From contig CDMY01000198.1 of the NCBI GenBank assembly GCA_001179505.1, positions 125,964 through 147,153 on the forward strand: a stretch of 21,190 bases of DNA, in the 5' to 3' direction. The stretch is from Vitrella brassicaformis (Eukaryota > Sar > Vitrellaceae). A program made the position numbers and the translations under genes. Of this stretch, positions 18,755-21,190 are shown one piece after another; the stretch's first letter is position 1; every line of letters begins with the position of its first letter. The notes beneath the pieces were generated by a model. That model saw nothing but the letters and a program-made list of their open reading frames with translations, was not told where the DNA came from and did not search any database.

Positions 18755-19474
18755 TCAATGGACAAATCTGCTGCTGTGCCGCTCATCATCTTCGATGTTG
18801 CCAAATGGATGTTGCCAAGACGGACAGCATCGGACAGGAATCCATAAGTAGCCTTCCCGACTTCGCTTCTGTGCGATGATAGTAAGAGCTGGTTTTGATG
18901 CTGCCTGGTCCTGGTTCTGCTGCTGGTGCTGCTGCTGCTCTTCATTGCTGCCGCTCTCGGATGGTTCCGTGGATATGCAGACGGCAGGCTGCACTGGTGG
19001 TGCTGGTGGTGGCGATGGTGATGGTGGTGGCTCCTCCTCCGAAGGTGGTGGGTCTTCATTCGTGTCCTCCGCGTTCGTCTCCTCCTGGCGGCTGCACAGA
19101 GGCGGAAACACACCACACACATGAGGGAGTGTACAGCCAAGAGCCGCATTCTCGCTGACCTCCCGTCGTCGTCGGTCCTCAGGGAGGCCTCCAAGCGCTC
19201 GATGAGCTGCATCATACAACAACAGCCATCCACCGACTTTGTTTAGTGCTCTTGGAGCGTTTGTCGGGTTGGATACCTCTCTGTTGTCATCCAGCAGCTG
19301 CTCGAGCCTGTCGACGTCTTTGGATCTGCAGAAAGAGAGCCGGCCGGTTTGTGCGTCGGGTCGTCTGGCGAGATGAATGAGTGATCTTTCTTACTTGACG
19401 CATTCTGATATCGCCACGAGCAGCGCACCCCTGGCGGCTGTCCGCAGGCGCCTCCGCCATTTCCCTCTCCTTGT
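18755..19474 (-). CDS. Coiled-coil, Glu/Pro- and Gln-rich protein, start missing (gene H 5' part)
   Basis: Not recognised. Four exons join in phase: (from 19395 upward), 19277..19325, 19160..19206, then 19091 leftwards. Together they read VAISECVKSKDVDRLEQLLD, DNRELIERLEASLRTDDDG, then RQEETNAEDTNEDPPPSEEE, a Pro-rich stretch, a Gln-rich run (NEEQQQHQQQNQDQ) and a basic end. The Leu/Ile spacing across the second and third exons suggests a coiled coil. The first exon, in the frame required by the splice sites, has no Met and meets a stop at 19475-19477. The only nearby ATG (19460) is in another frame. So the true start lies in an unseen upstream exon or was lost. The last exon is open to 18755 but may be spliced earlier. 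Gln/Glu/Pro-rich composition suggests an intrinsically disordered region; no function is proposed. Confidence 0.5.
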
Positions 19475-19769
19475 TTAGGCTTCAAGCTCGCAAAAGTGAG
19501 AAAGGGAAAAAGGAGGCGGGGAGGAGGACGGTGCGGTCGCATGAGCGCTCGGTGAGGTCTTGGCTGTCCTAGCGCACCCTCAAGTCCGAGCAACCCATCG
19601 GCTGCCCGCCGTTCGACGGGCTCACAAGAAGACATGCATCCATCGCACAAACCGTAAGCGGGTCGGGCGCAACGGCGCCAGACGCTATGGCATCTTCCTG
19701 TGTTTGCATGTGTGTGGACCTACAGGAAGCTGTAGCAGCGTAGCTAAGGTCTTTTGTGTGTGTTGAGCG
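19475..19769. promoter_or_regulatory. Duplicated promoter/5'-UTR region of gene F
   Basis: From about 19489 this matches the region upstream of gene E (from about 10890). Similarity is patchy at first and then close from about 19627, where cgcaccctca, gcatccatcgcacaaaccgtaag and ctatggcatcttcctgtgtt blocks are shared. Relative to E, about 32 bases around the catgatccatgcc block are missing. The similarity marks the left boundary of the segmental duplication. Confidence 0.6.
19654..19725 (+). other. Predicted 5'-UTR intron of gene F
   Basis: Counterpart of the gene E 5'-UTR intron: donor ACC|gtaagc, acceptor gtggacctacag, 72 bases. The upstream ORF start (atgcatccatcgcac) is kept, and its stop after the splice is kept. 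Confidence 0.55.
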
Positions 19770-21166
19770 ATGGACGGCCCGCCAGCCAAAGCCCCGCGCA
19801 CAGCCGCTCCGGCCCAGAGTGACGACTCATCCAACCGCACCGCCTCGAAGAGCCTGACGAGCCTTCTGGATGGGCTCATCTGGCTCAACGTGTCATCGTA
19901 TCAGTCCGTCAAGGAGCGCCTGGCGATGAGCTGTGTCTGCCGGGCCTTCTACTGGGCCATCTACTCGCTGATCCGCGTCATCAACCGGCACCGCCACAAC
20001 CACGGCCTCAGCTGCAAGGGACCTGGCGGCAGCCTGGTGACGTTCGAGCAGCAGCAGCACGCCATCATCCTGCTGCCCAGAAAGGAGGAGGTCGAGGAGA
20101 TCGGCCGGGCGCGGCTGTTTGCCTTCGTCTCGCTGCAGCTGGTCAGCCACACCGACACGCTCAAGGGCATCCAGACGACACAAGCCAAGCAGCAGCGAGA
20201 CGGGAATGATGATGCCGATGAAGAGGGGAGTGACCTGCCGGTGGCGCAGGTCAAGGGGCCCGATGCGGTGTTTCCCTCGGTGACGTCACTTGAGGTGGAC
20301 AGCCTCGACGGACTGCATCTCTTCCAGCAGCAGAAGCTCGTCTGCCCGGCACTCGACCGGCTCACCGGCAAGGTCCTCTCTGAAGACGAAGTTGGTCGCC
20401 TCGAACTGCCGGCCGTGTTCGATGGCAGTCTGGCGTTCATCCTCGGCTCGTCCCCTTCCCTCACTCACCTGGACATCTTCCCACTACTGTGCTGCAGCAC
20501 GACCCTCACGCAGCCCCTCACGGCCGCTGCCCTCCCATCGCTCAAGAACCTGCGCCACATCGGCCACCTCAAGCTGCGGGGCACCGGCACACTGGCGACG
20601 AGCAACACTGAGACAACCAGGGTTGTGACATTGCTGCGGCAGCTCGCGCCAGGCAGCGGCGGTATCGCGGCGGGCTCGTCAAGCAGCGCAAGTGCGGCCC
20701 CCTCCCGCTCCCCCTCGTCCTCCCCGTTGGGAGCCGCCACGAAGCGCCACCTCAAGGTCCACTGCCCCCTTCGCATCGTCCCTGACTTCACCGATCCGCC
20801 TGCCTGGCCCTATGACTCAGTGGAGACGATTCAGGCGGCAGAGAAGATGGGGTGGGAGGTGGTGAGAGAGGGAGGCAAGACAGCCATCCATTACTACGGA
20901 GAGAGGGTGGAGGGCCCGCCGACCGCCGAGACCCTCGAGCTCGTGGATACCATCAAACGGCATGCGGGAGGGGGCGACAGCGTGTCATTGGCCGATTACG
21001 ATTTCCGGTCCGGTGATCCCATCAGCCCCCACTTCAGCGGCATCCGGTTCGACAACGCTAGCACACTGCATGTGCTCCTCCGCATTCGCGGCCCTGACGT
21101 CGCTGCCGAGTCCTTCAACAGCATCCCCCAGTGGCTGACCGAGGAGACCACGCTCAAATCACTCTG
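19770..21166 (+). CDS. F-box-like / leucine-rich protein, paralogue of gene E (gene F, first exon only; continues beyond the window)
   Basis: The first exon is 1397 bases (465 codons plus 2), ending at a donor (ctctg|gtgaggcaaacaac) at the same place as in gene E. The gene therefore continues beyond the window. The protein begins with the same 20 residues as E and keeps the F-box-like segment (ERLAMSCVCRAFYWAIYSLI) unchanged. Differences are substitutions and in-frame indels: a shorter acidic loop near residue 150, loss of 13 codons near residue 210 (LSEDEVGRLELPAVFDGSLA replaces the longer E segment) and a different loop near 280 (GTGTLATSNTETTR). The frame is open throughout, so this looks like a working gene and not a pseudogene. 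Function is inferred only from the F-box-like and Leu-rich pattern. Confidence 0.8.
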
Positions 21167-21190
21167 GTGAGGCAAACAACACCATAAGGG

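Noticed and set aside
1-21190. Search for a defence island, biosynthetic cluster, transposon or viral insertion
   Set aside because: No transposase, integrase, reverse transcriptase, terminal repeats or clustered enzyme genes were seen. The genes look like unrelated nuclear genes.

Overview
This window is eukaryotic nuclear DNA. Genes are split into many short exons by introns of about 57-118 bases (one 169, one 176), nearly all GT-AG. Coding sequence is GC-rich, and introns and spacers are full of GT/CA and TGTC short tandem repeats. There are no bacterial features, tRNA or rRNA. The style (compact introns, secretory leaders, an F-box-like paralogue family) fits a photosynthetic alveolate, and a chromerid alga such as Vitrella is my best guess. 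That is inference from style; no database was searched.

Layout. Minus strand, read from the left: (A) a 260-aa protein with a signal peptide, 579-1710, not recognised; (B) a small stand-alone protein with the CAF1-binding (MIF4G-like) domain of CCR4-NOT scaffold NOT1, 2083-3443, 5' exons uncertain; (C) a 314-aa secretory protein, 3682-5252, not recognised; (D) a 21-exon gene, 5449-10797, for a 1252-aa SNF2-family ATPase that is clearly CSB/ERCC6/Rad26, the transcription-coupled repair translocase. D is the best-supported call in the window. (E) On the plus strand, 11219-13580 encodes a 739-aa F-box-like protein with a leucine-rich C-terminal part. (G) Minus strand, 14267-17493: a ten-exon, 790-aa charged, probably nuclear protein of unknown family. 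(H) Minus strand, about 17966-19474: a partly resolved gene with a coiled coil, a Pro/Glu-rich stretch and a Gln-rich stretch. (F) Plus strand, 19770 to the window end: a close duplicate of E, including its upstream region.

For A, C, D, E and G the exon models close in frame end to end (783, 945, 3759, 2220 and 2373 coding bases), which is strong internal support. B also closes (981 bases), but with one weak intron. H is incomplete.

The genes do not form an operon or a recognisable defence or biosynthetic system. D and B point to nuclear transcription-coupled repair and mRNA turnover. E and F look like members of an expanding lineage-specific family. A and C look like secreted or plastid-routed proteins. 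The most notable observations are the E/F segmental duplication with in-frame indels and a conserved 5'-UTR intron, GC-AG introns in the secretory genes, an internal repeat in the NOT1-like gene, and DEGQ in place of DEGH in the CSB ATPase motif II.
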